Source: Desulfamplus magnetovallimortis (GTDB taxonomy: Bacteria > Desulfobacterota > Desulfobacteria > Desulfobacterales > Desulfobacteraceae). From it: 64,000 nucleotides of DNA. This document shows positions 1 to 8,856 of the stretch, one piece after another. The position numbers and the translations under genes are program-made. The stretch lies in the NCBI RefSeq assembly GCF_900170035.1, contig NZ_LT828540.1, positions 179,392-243,391 on the forward strand, read 5' to 3'. A model generated the notes under the pieces. That model saw only the letters and a list, made by a program, of their open reading frames with translations, made no database searches and was not told the origin of the DNA. Position 1 is the stretch's first letter, and every line of letters begins with the position of its first letter.

Positions 1-413
1 ATGAAGGCTCAATATTTGCCCTTCTTTGTGAATACCTTGAACTTAATGAACTTGATAACTTTATTGAAACCATGAGGGCAATTTATGCGTCAATACCAAA
101 CATACTTGAGAGCAAAAGAGATGAGGCATATTTCCATACCATATTCTATCTTATGGTTTCAGCATCAGGAGTCACTGCCCGCAGTGAGGTTCTCACCTGC
201 AAAGGCAGAATAGACATGGTGGTGGAGTTTAAGGATAAAGTTTATATCATCGAGTTTAAATGCGGCCGCAGCAGTGATGAGGCAATCAAACAGATCAGAA
301 GTAAAAAATATGCTGATTCTTATTTGCAACAAGGTAAAACAATCCATTTAATGGGAATCAATTTTGACATTGAAAGCCGTAATATATCAGACTGGAAGCA
401 TGAGTTGTTTTAA
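1..413 (+). CDS. AAA-ATPase-like / PD-(D/E)XK nuclease protein, C-terminal part (cut by window edge)
   Basis: The reading frame is open from base 3 to the stop at 413, so this is the last ~136 residues of a longer protein that starts before the window. It ends in the PD-(D/E)XK nuclease fold of the DUF1703 family: GRIDMVVEF supplies the metal-binding Asp and YIIEFKC supplies the E-x-K pair. It differs from the C-terminus of the complete gene at 670-2268 at only about ten residues, so the two are recent tandem paralogues. An internal ATG at 72 is not a real start, because homology to the complete copy continues upstream of it. The family is very common in Desulfobacteraceae-type genomes; its biological role is not established. 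Confidence 0.8.
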   Translation, partial: EGSIFALLCEYLELNELDNFIETMRAIYASIPNILESKRDEAYFHTIFYLMVSASGVTARSEVLTCKGRIDMVVEFKDKVYIIEFKCGRSSDEAIKQIRSKKYADSYLQQGKTIHLMGINFDIESRNISDWKHELF

Positions 414-429
414 GCCCTGTTAAAGGTTG

Positions 430-616
430 GGATTTACTCAAAATCGACACCTATAACCTCCTGAGCCTTGTCAATATTGTCTGAATCAGGATGCCCAGGA
501 TGATAATGATTTACAGGATAAAAATCCTGAGCATCCTGTAAATCCTGGTTATCCTGATTCAGACAAATGCAATAAATGCCGAGAAAGCCAACAAAATGTC
601 GATTTTGAGGATTTAA
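430..616. repeat. Nested inverted repeat between the two nuclease genes
   Basis: An inner palindrome runs from 478 to 565, with arms starting TGTCTGAATCAGG and ending CCTGATTCAGACA and further pairing of ACAGGAT-type words toward the centre. An outer pair, AAATCGACA near 440 and TGTCGATTTTGAG at 597-609, encloses it. The whole gap between the two nuclease genes can therefore fold into one long hairpin. It resembles a REP or MITE-like intergenic element; no gene is seen here. Confidence 0.6.
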
Positions 617-669
617 GCCTTGTTGATACTGTGGGTTTTGCCAATTACAAAAACCGAAAGGATTGATTC

Positions 670-2268
670 ATGAAAAAACTTCCTACACTTCCCACTGGCA
701 ACTCTTCCTTTGAAAACATAAGATGCAATGGTGATATCTATGTGGATAAGACAAGACATATCTGCCAGATGATAAGGGATGGAAAATATTTTTTTCTCTC
801 CCGCCCCAGAAGATTTGGAAAATCACTCATGGTATCAACCCTTAAATGCCTGTTTGAGGGAAAAGAAAATCTGTTTGAAGGTTTATGGATAAAAAGTAAA
901 AATAATGATAATGCTTTGAATTTTAAATGGGAGTGGGAAAAGCATCCTGTAATAACCCTTGATTTCAATGGAATTAGCCATCAGACTCCGGAGTTTTTAA
1001 TCCAGGGTCTTTCATTAGCCATGAAAAAAATAGGTAAGAACTATGACGTTGAATTAAACGACATACCTGTTAAGGAGCAGTTTAAAGAGCTAATTGAGAG
1101 CCTTTTCAAAAAAACCGGAATGCCGCTTGTCTTTCTGATTGATGAGTATGATAAGCCTCTTATTGACCACCTTGGCAGAGGTGATGATGCCCTTGAAATT
1201 GCAAAAATAAATCGGGATATTCTAAAAGGTTTTTTTGGAGTTATCAAAGATGGTGATGTTGTAGATATAACCCGTTTCGTATTCATTACAGGTGTTTCAA
1301 AATTTAGCCAGGTATCCATTTTTTCAGAGCTTAATAACCTGACAGACCTTACAATGCACAGAAGATATGCAGATATGATGGGTTATACACAGGAGGAGCT
1401 TGAAAGTTGTTTTGCCTCCCATATTGATGCCTTTGCCAAAGAGATTGGGATTTCATCCTCAGATCTCCTTTTGAACATGAAGCGGTATTACAACGGCTAC
1501 CGCTTTTCGGAAACAGACATAAAGGTCTATAACCCGTTTTCAGTGCTTAGAGCCTTTGATGAACAGGCTTTAAAACCCTATTGGTTTGAAACCGGCACTC
1601 CCTCCTTTTTGATAAATCTCATTAACCGTAAAAATTGGAATATCCCTGAAATTGAAAAAATCAGTGCAACCAGATCTGTATTCAGCGTGTTTGATCTTGA
1701 AAACCTTCACCCAGAGGCCATTCTATTTCAAACCGGTTACATTACAATAAAAGAGATAAGAGGAATGCTCTATACCTTTGATTATCCCAATCAGGAGGTG
1801 AAAACCGGTTTTCTTGAAAATCTTTTTTATACATATACAGAAAACTTCCGCGAAGGCTCAAGGTTTGCCCTTCTTTGTGAATACCTTGAACTTAATGAAC
1901 TTGATAACTTTATTGAAACCATGAGGGCAATTTATGCGTCCATACCAAACATCCTTGAGAGCCACAGAGATGAGGCATATTTTCACACCATATTTTATCT
2001 TATGGTTTCAGCATCAGGAGCAAGGGCACGAAGTGAAGTTCTCACCTGCAAAGGCAGAATAGACATGGTGGTGGAGTTTAAGGATAAGGTTTATATCATT
2101 GAGTTTAAATGTGGCCGCAGCAGTGCTGAAGCCATCAGACAGATCAGAAGTAAAAATTATGCTGATTCATATCTGCAACAGGGTAAAACAATCCATTTAA
2201 TGGGAATCAATTTTAACATTGAAACCCGTAATATATCAGACTGGAAGGATGAGTTGTTTTGTGAATAA
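670..2268 (+). CDS. AAA-ATPase-like / PD-(D/E)XK nuclease superfamily protein
   Basis: This 532-residue protein has the full two-domain layout of the family. The N-terminal AAA-ATPase-like domain (about residues 5-290) carries the family P-loop RPRRFGKS near residue 45 and a Walker B stretch VFLIDEYDKP near residue 155. The C-terminal DUF1703 nuclease-like domain has GRIDMVVEF and YIIEFKC near residues 460-480, giving the D...ExK set. The start ATG follows GAAAGGATTGATTC. The gene is intact, unlike three other family pieces in this window (1-413, 23855-24276, 38435-39010). Suggested roles for the family in defence or mobile-element biology are unproven; the domain calls are firm. Confidence 0.9.
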   Translation: MKKLPTLPTGNSSFENIRCNGDIYVDKTRHICQMIRDGKYFFLSRPRRFGKSLMVSTLKCLFEGKENLFEGLWIKSKNNDNALNFKWEWEKHPVITLDFNGISHQTPEFLIQGLSLAMKKIGKNYDVELNDIPVKEQFKELIESLFKKTGMPLVFLIDEYDKPLIDHLGRGDDALEIAKINRDILKGFFGVIKDGDVVDITRFVFITGVSKFSQVSIFSELNNLTDLTMHRRYADMMGYTQEELESCFASHIDAFAKEIGISSSDLLLNMKRYYNGYRFSETDIKVYNPFSVLRAFDEQALKPYWFETGTPSFLINLINRKNWNIPEIEKISATRSVFSVFDLENLHPEAILFQTGYITIKEIRGMLYTFDYPNQEVKTGFLENLFYTYTENFREGSRFALLCEYLELNELDNFIETMRAIYASIPNILESHRDEAYFHTIFYLMVSASGARARSEVLTCKGRIDMVVEFKDKVYIIEFKCGRSSAEAIRQIRSKNYADSYLQQGKTIHLMGINFNIETRNISDWKDELFCE

Positions 2269-2304
2269 CTCTAATCCATTTTTTGTTTACACATAACTAT
2301 TTGT

Positions 2305-2492
2305 TTTACCGTGAAAATGGATACAAATTTTTATATTAGGGGGTGGCCGAAACTCGGCCATGAGGGTTTACCGTGAAAATGGATACAAATTTTCATATTA
2401 GGGGGTGGCTGAGTCACAGCCATGTCCGTTTACCGTGGAAAGACATCACATTTTTATGGTTGGGGGTGATTGATACGCAATCATGCCCGTTT
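2305..2492 (+). repeat. Hairpin repeat family R1, three tandem units
   Basis: Three head-to-tail units of about 62 bp each begin TTTACCGTG (2305, 2367, 2429), run through an AT-rich arm and GGGGG, and end in a hairpin. The stems are TGGCCGA/TCGGCCA (2344-2350 with 2354-2360), TGGCTG/CAGCCA (2406-2411 with 2417-2422) and TGATTG/CAATCA (2467-2472 with 2478-2483). The sequence differs from unit to unit but pairing is kept. The array abuts the 3' end of the DUF3842 gene. Related units occur at 6417-6479, 12734-12796 and 61068-61316. Confidence 0.85.
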
Positions 2493-2925
2493 ACACAGAA
2501 CTGATGATCTCCCTTATTTTGTTAACGGCCTCCTGTACCAGATGCGGAAGAGGTTCTTTTGCAAAACCCACCAAAATTACGTTTTCCTGGGATATAGGCA
2601 GTATTACCTTTGGCGCCGGGCTTGAAGTTATTGCCCTGGCAATGTCTGTTGTTACTTCACCCATCATTGAATTTGGCCATGTGATGGCCACAGGCCCTGC
2701 AATACAGTCAGCTTGCTCTACTGCAATTTGAATGGCGTTCTCGCCGGATGCACATTGAGTGGCTCCTGCTTTTAGCATAGCTGAAGCGGCAATGGCATTT
2801 GTTCCCAGAGCTACCAGTTCAACCCTCTCTCCGTAGAACATTCTGAGATATTTGACCAGAGTGGCTCCTATTCCGCCGCCCTGTCCGTCAATGATACAGA
2901 TTCGCTTTAATTTTTCATTTTTCAT
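2491..2925 (-). CDS. DUF3842 family protein
   Basis: A 144-residue protein with a glycine-rich N-terminal motif IDGQGGGIG (residues ~13-21), as in a nucleotide-binding Rossmann-like fold, followed by VALGTNAIAASAM and a GPVAITWPNSMMGE segment typical of DUF3842. No signal peptide or membrane segment is evident, so it is probably cytoplasmic. The function of the family is not known. The gene stands alone, with its 3' end touching an R1 repeat array. A terminator-shaped hairpin (2982-3048) lies about 60 bases upstream of the start on the coding strand, with the same orientation as hairpins in front of an FmdE gene and a BtuC-like gene in this window. That suggests a link to metal or cofactor physiology, but this is inference only. 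Confidence 0.8.
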   Translation of the reverse strand: MKNEKLKRICIIDGQGGGIGATLVKYLRMFYGERVELVALGTNAIAASAMLKAGATQCASGENAIQIAVEQADCIAGPVAITWPNSMMGEVTTDIARAITSSPAPKVILPISQENVILVGFAKEPLPHLVQEAVNKIREIISSV

Positions 2926-2981
2926 AATGCGTTTTCCATAATCACTTGCCCATTACATGGTTATATCAGTTTATTTTCAGC

Positions 2982-3048
2982 AAAAAAAAACCACGAAGTC
3001 ATAATTTTTCCTTAATCTGGAAAAAGAAATGCCTTCGTGGCTTTTTAT
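2982..3048 (-). promoter_or_regulatory. Leader hairpin H1 upstream of DUF3842 (terminator-shaped)
   Basis: On the minus strand an outer stem (CCACGAAG 2991-2998 with CTTCGTGG 3033-3040) encloses an inner stem (TTTTTCC with GGAAAAA, 3005-3022) and is followed by nine T residues (2990-2982). It lies ~60 bases before the DUF3842 start. The same outer stem with a different inner stem recurs at 23390-23453 and 24521-24584. A T-rich run also follows on the plus strand, so a bidirectional terminator is possible. Confidence 0.6.
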
Positions 3049-3194
3049 TTTTTTGGGGGTAATCCGGCGGTTGTCGGACAAATTTTTTTGATCTTTAAAG
3101 AGGCTTCTGCCGCTAAATTTATTGCGGCGAATATTACACAGCGGGTATTTTAAAGTCAAGTTCTTATTGCCCCCCGGAATAGTGAATAAATGCC

Positions 3195-3222
3195 TTGACA
3201 CACAATATTGGTTTAAGCTAAT
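3195..3222 (+). promoter_or_regulatory. Possible sigma70-type promoter
   Basis: TTGACA at 3195-3200, a 16-base spacer and GCTAAT at 3217-3222 (4 of 6 matches to TATAAT). It would start a transcript that passes through hairpin H2 (3295-3349) before the methyltransferase gene. Found by eye only. Confidence 0.35.
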
Positions 3223-3294
3223 CTTTTCCGAAAATTTGCAATAGAAATTGCATGATGATGACTTTTGTTTCTTAAAAATAGACGACAACGAACA

Positions 3295-3349
3295 AGCCAG
3301 AAGGCCTGCTATAGGAAAAACTATAGGTTGGCCTTCTGGCTTTTTTTTT
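3295..3349 (+). promoter_or_regulatory. Leader hairpin H2 upstream of methyltransferase (terminator-shaped)
   Basis: AGCCAGAAGGCC (3295-3306) pairs perfectly with GGCCTTCTGGCT (3330-3341) around an inner CTATAG/CTATAG stem. Nine T residues (3341-3349) follow. It is a textbook intrinsic terminator placed only 31 bases before the start codon at 3381, which suggests transcription attenuation rather than the end of an upstream gene. No plus-strand gene ends nearby. Confidence 0.65.
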
Positions 3350-3380
3350 GCTGTCATATTAATGACCCATGGAGGAGGAT

Positions 3381-4043
3381 ATGCAAAATGATCTTGTGAA
3401 AATCAAAACACCTGAATGGTGTGCAAAAGAAATATATTCAAAAAAAGCAGCTTTTTTTGACAATCAGGCTGATGCGGACTGGGCATCTGACCCCTATGGT
3501 GAATCTGAGCTTAAAAAACTGGAGATTCTTTTTTCAGAAGTTGGAGACCTGTCTGGAAAAAGAATACTGGAACCAGGGTGTGGTACCGGTCGTTTGACCA
3601 CTATTCTTTCTGAAAAGGTTGGAAATTCTGGATGGGTAAGTGCAATTGATATAAGTCCGGAAATGACGGCAAGGGCATGTGAACGTTTAAATAAATGCTT
3701 AAATGTAAAAGTAGATACCTTGCCACTTGAATCCTTTGTTTCTCCCTTTAATGATGGCTTTGATATGGTGCTATGTCATCAGGTATTTCCACATTTTGAA
3801 GACAAAGAGGCATGTCTGTTTCATTTTAAAAGAGTGCTGAAACCAGATGGTGTTGTTGTTATTTTTCATTTTATTGATTACCAGGAGATCAATAATGTCC
3901 ATAGAAAAGCAGGTAGTGTCGTTGCCCATGACATGATGCCGGACAAAGCACAAATGAACAATCTTTTCAACAAAGCAGGTTTTTCCATTCGTTTTATGAG
4001 AAGCGATGATAACGGTTATTTCCTCTATGGCGATATGGCGTAA
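3381..4043 (+). CDS. Class I SAM-dependent methyltransferase
   Basis: About 220 residues with the Rossmann methyltransferase core: motif I ILEPGCGTGRL near residue 60, an acidic strand end AIDIS near residue 90 that would bind the SAM ribose, and the DMVLCHQVFPHF segment of motif IV. The acceptor cannot be told from sequence. The start at 3381 is chosen because GGAGG (3371-3375) sits five bases before it; the in-frame ATG at 3369 would place this Shine-Dalgarno inside the gene. It is followed 64 bases later by a TonB receptor and then a His-rich protein, so the three probably form one unit behind hairpin H2. A role in modifying a metal ligand is possible but not shown. Confidence 0.85.
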   Translation: MQNDLVKIKTPEWCAKEIYSKKAAFFDNQADADWASDPYGESELKKLEILFSEVGDLSGKRILEPGCGTGRLTTILSEKVGNSGWVSAIDISPEMTARACERLNKCLNVKVDTLPLESFVSPFNDGFDMVLCHQVFPHFEDKEACLFHFKRVLKPDGVVVIFHFIDYQEINNVHRKAGSVVAHDMMPDKAQMNNLFNKAGFSIRFMRSDDNGYFLYGDMA

Positions 4044-4107
4044 TCAAAATTGAAGAATGAATCTGATTACAGAAAAATGACTCTGATTACAAAGGTAATA
4101 TAAATTC

Positions 4108-6084
4108 ATGAACTCAAAAAAAAATATTAAATTCTTTCAATGTTTTGTTGTTATACTACAGTTGTGTATAATAACTTTTTGTTTTTTCAATAATACTCTT
4201 TATGCAGAAGAAAAAGATTCTCCGTATCTTCTCGAAGATATTGTGGTGATAGACTCTCCGATTATTGAAGGGAATTTTACTGATTTCTTTGCTTCACAAA
4301 AAACAGTTGTAACAAAAGACCAGATTAAAGAACTCAATGCCCATGATTTAGAAAGTGCCCTTCGCAGAACTCCTGGAGTCAACATTTCAAGGTATAATCC
4401 TGTAGGTTCTTTTGGAGGGGCAGAAGGAGGCGGCGTATTTATTCGTGGCATGGGCTCAAGCCGTCCCGGAGGGGAGATAAAAACCCTTGTGGATGGTGCT
4501 CCAATGTATATGAGTGTCTGGAATCATCCTTTGCTTGATCTTGTCTCCATTGATTCTGCAAATACCATAGAGGTTTATAAAAGTCCTCAACCGCAATATT
4601 TTGGAAATGCACTTGGAGTGATAAATCTTGTTCCTGGAGAACCTTATGAAGAGGGCTTTGTTACCAATGGAGAGTTGTCTGCAGGGAGTTATGAAACCTG
4701 GATTGCCAAGCTTCAAAACAGTGGGAAAATAGATAGGTTCAATTATTATGTGGGAGGAGCCTTTAAAGCCTCTGATGGTCATAGAACAGATGCCGACGGC
4801 GAATTAAAGAACCTTTACGGACGATTGGGATATAATCTTTCAGATCACTGGACTTTTTCTCTCTTTACCCTGGTTAATGATAACTATGCCAAAGATCCTG
4901 GGGTTGAAGGTGAAGATTCATCCCTTAAAGCAGGTAGCTATGAAACCCGGGCAAACCTTGCAACGGTAACCCTTGGAAATGATTTTAGCTGGACAGACGG
5001 AGAGATAAAGATTTACCGAAGCAGCGGAGAGGGAGACTGGCTTAATAATCCCACCGATACAGATGGTGTTACAGAAAACCTTTTCAACGATTTTCTCTTT
5101 TACGGTGTCAAGGCAAAACAGCGTTTTTCCCTCACAGGTGGTTTTGAACTTTTAGCAGGTATTGACTGGGATTATACCTGCGGTAATTACGATAAAACAT
5201 TAAGTAACGGTAACACCGAGGTATGGGAGGAGCATGATTTTAATATTTTGTCACCATATGTGGCATTAAATCGTCAGTTTGGTACAAAAGATGGTTTTTA
5301 TTTTATTCCTTCTGCTGGAATACGCTATTATGAAAACAGTGATTTTGACAGTGAAACTGCTCCCCATGCCGGTATGATTTTTGGCTATAAGGATAGCCGT
5401 CTTCATATGGGATATGCAAGGGGTGTTATCTATCCTGGTCTTGATGTTGCAGTTATGTCTGAGATGGTAATTCCCATGCTTGGAGAGTCATGGAAAGATC
5501 TTACAGCCGAAAAAACAGACCACTTTGAAATGGGAATTCAGCATGATTTCGGGGAACGAGCCACTGTGGACTTAACATTTTTTTATGAAGATGGAAAAAA
5601 TCGTTATGTCATTGTTCCACCGCCGCCACCACCGCCTTCATATTCAAATATAGAGTCTTTTACCATACAAGGGGTGGAGGCATCTTTAACTGCAAGGCCA
5701 CTATCTGACCTTACTCTGTTTACCGGCGTAACATGGCTTGATACAGATCCCACAGATCTTCCCTATGCACCGGAATTCACTTTTTCCGCCGGTTTGAACT
5801 GGACTCTTTTTGATAGAGTTAAACTCAGCATGGATTGTGCATGGCTCACAGATATGTTTGTCAATTCCCAGGCCCGTAAAAAAGATGCAGAAAACATAAG
5901 TGAAGTTGATGGATATTTTGTTGTCAATGGCAAGTTTACCTATGATATATTAACAAAACCCTCTGCATATGAGGTGGAATTATTTCTTTCAGGTGAAAAC
6001 CTTACAGATACAGATTATGAATATCTTCCGGGGTATCCAATGCCGGGGATAAATTGTATGGCAGGAATTACCTTTAAATTATAA
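4108..6084 (+). CDS. TonB-dependent outer-membrane receptor
   Basis: A 658-residue precursor with an N-terminal signal peptide ending near LYAEE (residue ~34). A plug domain (about residues 50-180: TVVTKDQIKEL, LRRTPGVN, VFIRGMGSSRPGG, VDGAPMY) precedes a 22-strand-type beta-barrel that ends in ITFKL. A run of seven prolines near residue 507, followed by SYSNIES, lies in the second half of the barrel, probably in an extracellular loop. The receptor would import a large ligand such as a metal chelate using TonB energy. The ligand is not identifiable. The downstream His-rich gene and the upstream methyltransferase suggest a metal-related substrate. It shows little similarity to the other three receptors in this window beyond the family pattern. 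Confidence 0.92.
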   Translation: MNSKKNIKFFQCFVVILQLCIITFCFFNNTLYAEEKDSPYLLEDIVVIDSPIIEGNFTDFFASQKTVVTKDQIKELNAHDLESALRRTPGVNISRYNPVGSFGGAEGGGVFIRGMGSSRPGGEIKTLVDGAPMYMSVWNHPLLDLVSIDSANTIEVYKSPQPQYFGNALGVINLVPGEPYEEGFVTNGELSAGSYETWIAKLQNSGKIDRFNYYVGGAFKASDGHRTDADGELKNLYGRLGYNLSDHWTFSLFTLVNDNYAKDPGVEGEDSSLKAGSYETRANLATVTLGNDFSWTDGEIKIYRSSGEGDWLNNPTDTDGVTENLFNDFLFYGVKAKQRFSLTGGFELLAGIDWDYTCGNYDKTLSNGNTEVWEEHDFNILSPYVALNRQFGTKDGFYFIPSAGIRYYENSDFDSETAPHAGMIFGYKDSRLHMGYARGVIYPGLDVAVMSEMVIPMLGESWKDLTAEKTDHFEMGIQHDFGERATVDLTFFYEDGKNRYVIVPPPPPPPSYSNIESFTIQGVEASLTARPLSDLTLFTGVTWLDTDPTDLPYAPEFTFSAGLNWTLFDRVKLSMDCAWLTDMFVNSQARKKDAENISEVDGYFVVNGKFTYDILTKPSAYEVELFLSGENLTDTDYEYLPGYPMPGINCMAGITFKL

Positions 6085-6167
6085 TCAAATTATATACACC
6101 ACATGCCAGCCGTTCTTTCCATTGTGCGGCAACAAACCAAACACCACTTAATAGAAGGAGAAATAAA

Positions 6168-6416
6168 ATGAAAGTAAAACATGAACACAAACATCTGCAT
6201 TCACACCCCCACACCCATGACCATGAGCACGAGCACACCCACGGTGATACGGCACATAGCCACGGACACACACATGAACATGCCCATGATCATACCCATG
6301 AGCATAAACATGAACATGCTGGGTCACCTCATGACCATAATCATAACGGTGAACATGGAGGGCATGATCATGATCATCCTGGGCATGAGGCTGAAAATCA
6401 TTCACATGATCATTAA
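6168..6416 (+). CDS. Histidine-rich metal-binding small protein
   Basis: An 82-residue protein in which 33 residues are histidine, mostly as alternating H-x pairs with Asp, Glu and Thr. No signal peptide or membrane segment is present. A clear AAGGAG precedes the ATG. The composition indicates binding or storage of divalent metals such as nickel, cobalt, zinc or copper in the cytoplasm, similar in spirit to the His-rich stretches of HypB, SlyD or nickel-storage proteins, but no family domain is recognised. It follows the TonB receptor by 83 bases, which fits an uptake-plus-buffering unit. The other five frames across the same bases are also open but are low-complexity shadows of the CAY-rich codons. 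Confidence 0.8.
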   Translation: MKVKHEHKHLHSHPHTHDHEHEHTHGDTAHSHGHTHEHAHDHTHEHKHEHAGSPHDHNHNGEHGGHDHDHPGHEAENHSHDH

Positions 6417-6479
6417 ACGGTCATGGCTGTCATCCAGCCACCCCCGAATATGAAAAATTGTATCCATTTTTACGGTAAA
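6417..6479 (-). repeat. Hairpin repeat family R1, single unit, inverted
   Basis: Read on the minus strand it starts TTTACCGT, has the AT-rich arm and GGGGG, then the stem TGGCTG/CAGCCA (6424-6429 with 6435-6440). It begins directly after the stop codon of the His-rich gene. Confidence 0.75.
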
Positions 6480-6522
6480 GATTAGTTTTGAAATCGGGGC
6501 ATCTTTCGTTATCCGCTTTAAA

Positions 6523-6569
6523 CTTTCCGGAATAGCGTAGCAGTTTTACGGAGCTTTTATTCCGGAAAG
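6523..6569. repeat. Inverted repeat (12-bp perfect arms)
   Basis: CTTTCCGGAATA (6523-6534) pairs with TATTCCGGAAAG (6558-6569) across a 23-base loop. A second hairpin-like stretch, TGGCCGTGAGGCCATGG, follows near 6632. No T-run follows, so this is a REP-like element more than a terminator. The rest of 6480-6783 holds no gene. Confidence 0.55.
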
Positions 6570-6783
6570 CTTAAAGTACAATTATTATTTTTTATTAGAA
6601 ATTATCCATAACATGCTTCATTATTCGTTGTGGCCGTGAGGCCATGGCAGTTTGTGATTCCCCTATATACTATTCGTAATTATTATAGATTTTTCCGATT
6701 TGACACATTTGCCTTTCTCCCTTTATATTAAGGCGTTTTTTGCCGCGAATATGGCAAGACATTTTAAGGAGGAAAGGAAAAAA

Positions 6784-8856
6784 ATGAGTAACGGTAAAGT
6801 TGATGGAGTGCCATCCATATGCTACGTTTGCAAGGAAAATTGCGGAATAGTGGTAAAAGAGGGGATTCATGGTGTTCACATCTCCGGCAATCCACTTCAT
6901 CCTGTCAGTAAAGGCTTTCTTTGTATTCGTGGGAAAAACTACGGACAACTGCATACTTCCCCTTTAAGATTGCAGAGGCCACTTTTGAAAAAAGGTTCCG
7001 GCTGGCAGGAACTCTCATATCCTGATGCCCTGGCTCTTCTCGCAGAACGTCTAACCAATATAAAAAATAAATATGGTCCGGAAAGCGTTGTCTTTTATAA
7101 AGGAGAGTCCCTTAAACACCAGGAGACATCCCTTTACCTCAATCACCTTGCCCATGGATTCGGAACTCCCAACTATATAACCGTGGGGAGTCTTTGCCAT
7201 TTTGCCATGACACTTGGTTTTAAACTCACCTGCGGCGGAATGCCTTCAGCCGATTATTCCAGGATAAAATCAGCCATTGTGTGGGGGGCAAATCCGGCGG
7301 TCTCCCTTACCCGGTCTGGTATTGCACTTAAAAAAGCGGTAAAAAACGGTTTGAAACTTGTTGTTGTTGACCCTTCTTTTACCAGGACAGCAAAGTTTGC
7401 AGACCATCACCTTTCAATTAGCCCCGGCACAGACGGATTTCTTGCCCTTGCTTTCATCAAGTATGCCATATTCAATAATCATGTTAAAGCTTCCCTGAAA
7501 CTGGAACATGGATGGAATGACCTGTGTGAAATGGTGTCCGGAATCCCCATGGATGAGCTGCTTGGACCCACCGGTATCCATATTGATCAATTTGAGTCTG
7601 CTGCAAGCCTCTTATTTTGTAATACTCCAGGATGGGTACAGACCGGCTCAGGTCTGGAACTCCAACCAGGGGGAGTACAGACCGTTAGAGCCATTGCATC
7701 TCTTTTCACAATTCTTGATCCAGATGCTGTTACTTCCCCCATGGCTTACAAGCTCAATGGTCTTCCGGGTACAGAACTCTATCCTCCCATGCCTGATCCC
7801 ATTGGCAAGGAGCAATGGCCGCTCTTCTATTCCAATCTGGGTCAGGGGCAGGGGATGTGCCTCCCCCAGGCCATTTTAGAGAACAAACCATATCCCATAA
7901 AAGCCATGGTTGTGATTGGTGGAAATCCCCTCATGACCTTTCCAGATTCCCTTAAATACCTTAAAGCTTTTGAAAAGCTTGAATTCATGGCTGTTTTTGA
8001 TTTGTTCAAAACTGCAACAGCCAGGGCTGCTGATTTAATCTTGCCTGGGGCATCCTTTCTTGAAAACCTTGAACTCATTGACTATGGCCGGGGCGGAAAG
8101 CCGTATTTAGGTTTAATACAACCGGCGGTAAAATCCACCAATGGCTGGCCGACATGGAAATTTATCTTTCGATTGGCACATACCCTGGGGCTGGGTGAAT
8201 TTTTGCCATGGCAGGAAAATGAAGAAGCAATACGACACAGGCTGGGTTCCGGCCAAATTTCATTTGACGATCTTATGGCAAGCCCCTCTTCCATAATTGA
8301 GTATTCCCCTGGAGATCCCAGGTCTGGGGCATGGAACACTCCAGATGGAAAAATCCACTATAAATCTGATCTTGTGGCAGAGACAGGCAATCCCCCTTTG
8401 CCGGTTCCTGAGTCCTTTTCTCTTCCCTATGGCACTGATGATACATTCCCTTTCTGGCTCAGTACAGGAGACCGGGTGCTAAGTTACCAGCACAGCCAGT
8501 TCAGGGAGAGTCCAGCATGTAGATCGATGATGCCGGAGCCGTTACTGGACATACATCCTGATACAGCTTCTGGTTTGGGAATTGATGATGGCACAAGGGT
8601 AGAGCTTGGAACCCGCCACGGCACCATTTCGATAAAAGTGAGACTGACCAGTGAAGTTCGCCTGGACTCCTTAAGGTTAACACACGGCTGGATTGGTGCC
8701 AATGCCAATGAACTCACCGGACTTGATCACCTTGATGAACTTTCAGGGTTTCCATGGATGAGAGCTGTTCCAGCAAGAATAGAAAAAATTGAAAAGATGA
8801 AAACAGTAGATAATATGGAAAACAATGAGAGTTTGGACAATCTGGAGGAAGGGTGA
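6784..8856 (+). CDS. Molybdopterin-dependent oxidoreductase (DMSO-reductase superfamily)
   Basis: About 690 residues. The N-terminus has an iron-sulfur cluster site: C-x2-C-x3-C with Cys13, 16 and 20, and Cys47 in GFLCIRG. It is followed by the molybdopterin-binding core, including VWGANPAVSLTRSG and VVIGGNPLMTFPD, and a C-terminal MGD-binding domain (LDIHPDTASGLGIDDG, LTHGWIGANANE). Cys138 in GSLCHFAM is at the usual position of the Mo/W ligand. No Tat signal is seen, so it is probably cytoplasmic. The start is at 6784 because AAGGAGG and AAAGGA precede it; an upstream in-frame ATG at 6700 lacks a site. The substrate is unknown. The gene overlaps the UroD-like methyltransferase by GTGA, indicating coupled translation. 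The last ~25 residues are a low-complexity tail. Confidence 0.88.
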   Translation: MSNGKVDGVPSICYVCKENCGIVVKEGIHGVHISGNPLHPVSKGFLCIRGKNYGQLHTSPLRLQRPLLKKGSGWQELSYPDALALLAERLTNIKNKYGPESVVFYKGESLKHQETSLYLNHLAHGFGTPNYITVGSLCHFAMTLGFKLTCGGMPSADYSRIKSAIVWGANPAVSLTRSGIALKKAVKNGLKLVVVDPSFTRTAKFADHHLSISPGTDGFLALAFIKYAIFNNHVKASLKLEHGWNDLCEMVSGIPMDELLGPTGIHIDQFESAASLLFCNTPGWVQTGSGLELQPGGVQTVRAIASLFTILDPDAVTSPMAYKLNGLPGTELYPPMPDPIGKEQWPLFYSNLGQGQGMCLPQAILENKPYPIKAMVVIGGNPLMTFPDSLKYLKAFEKLEFMAVFDLFKTATARAADLILPGASFLENLELIDYGRGGKPYLGLIQPAVKSTNGWPTWKFIFRLAHTLGLGEFLPWQENEEAIRHRLGSGQISFDDLMASPSSIIEYSPGDPRSGAWNTPDGKIHYKSDLVAETGNPPLPVPESFSLPYGTDDTFPFWLSTGDRVLSYQHSQFRESPACRSMMPEPLLDIHPDTASGLGIDDGTRVELGTRHGTISIKVRLTSEVRLDSLRLTHGWIGANANELTGLDHLDELSGFPWMRAVPARIEKIEKMKTVDNMENNESLDNLEEG

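Noticed and set aside
6148-6453. Additional open frames over the His-rich gene on both strands
   Set aside because: They come from the repeated CAY/GAY codons; only the frame at 6168 has a ribosome site and sensible composition.
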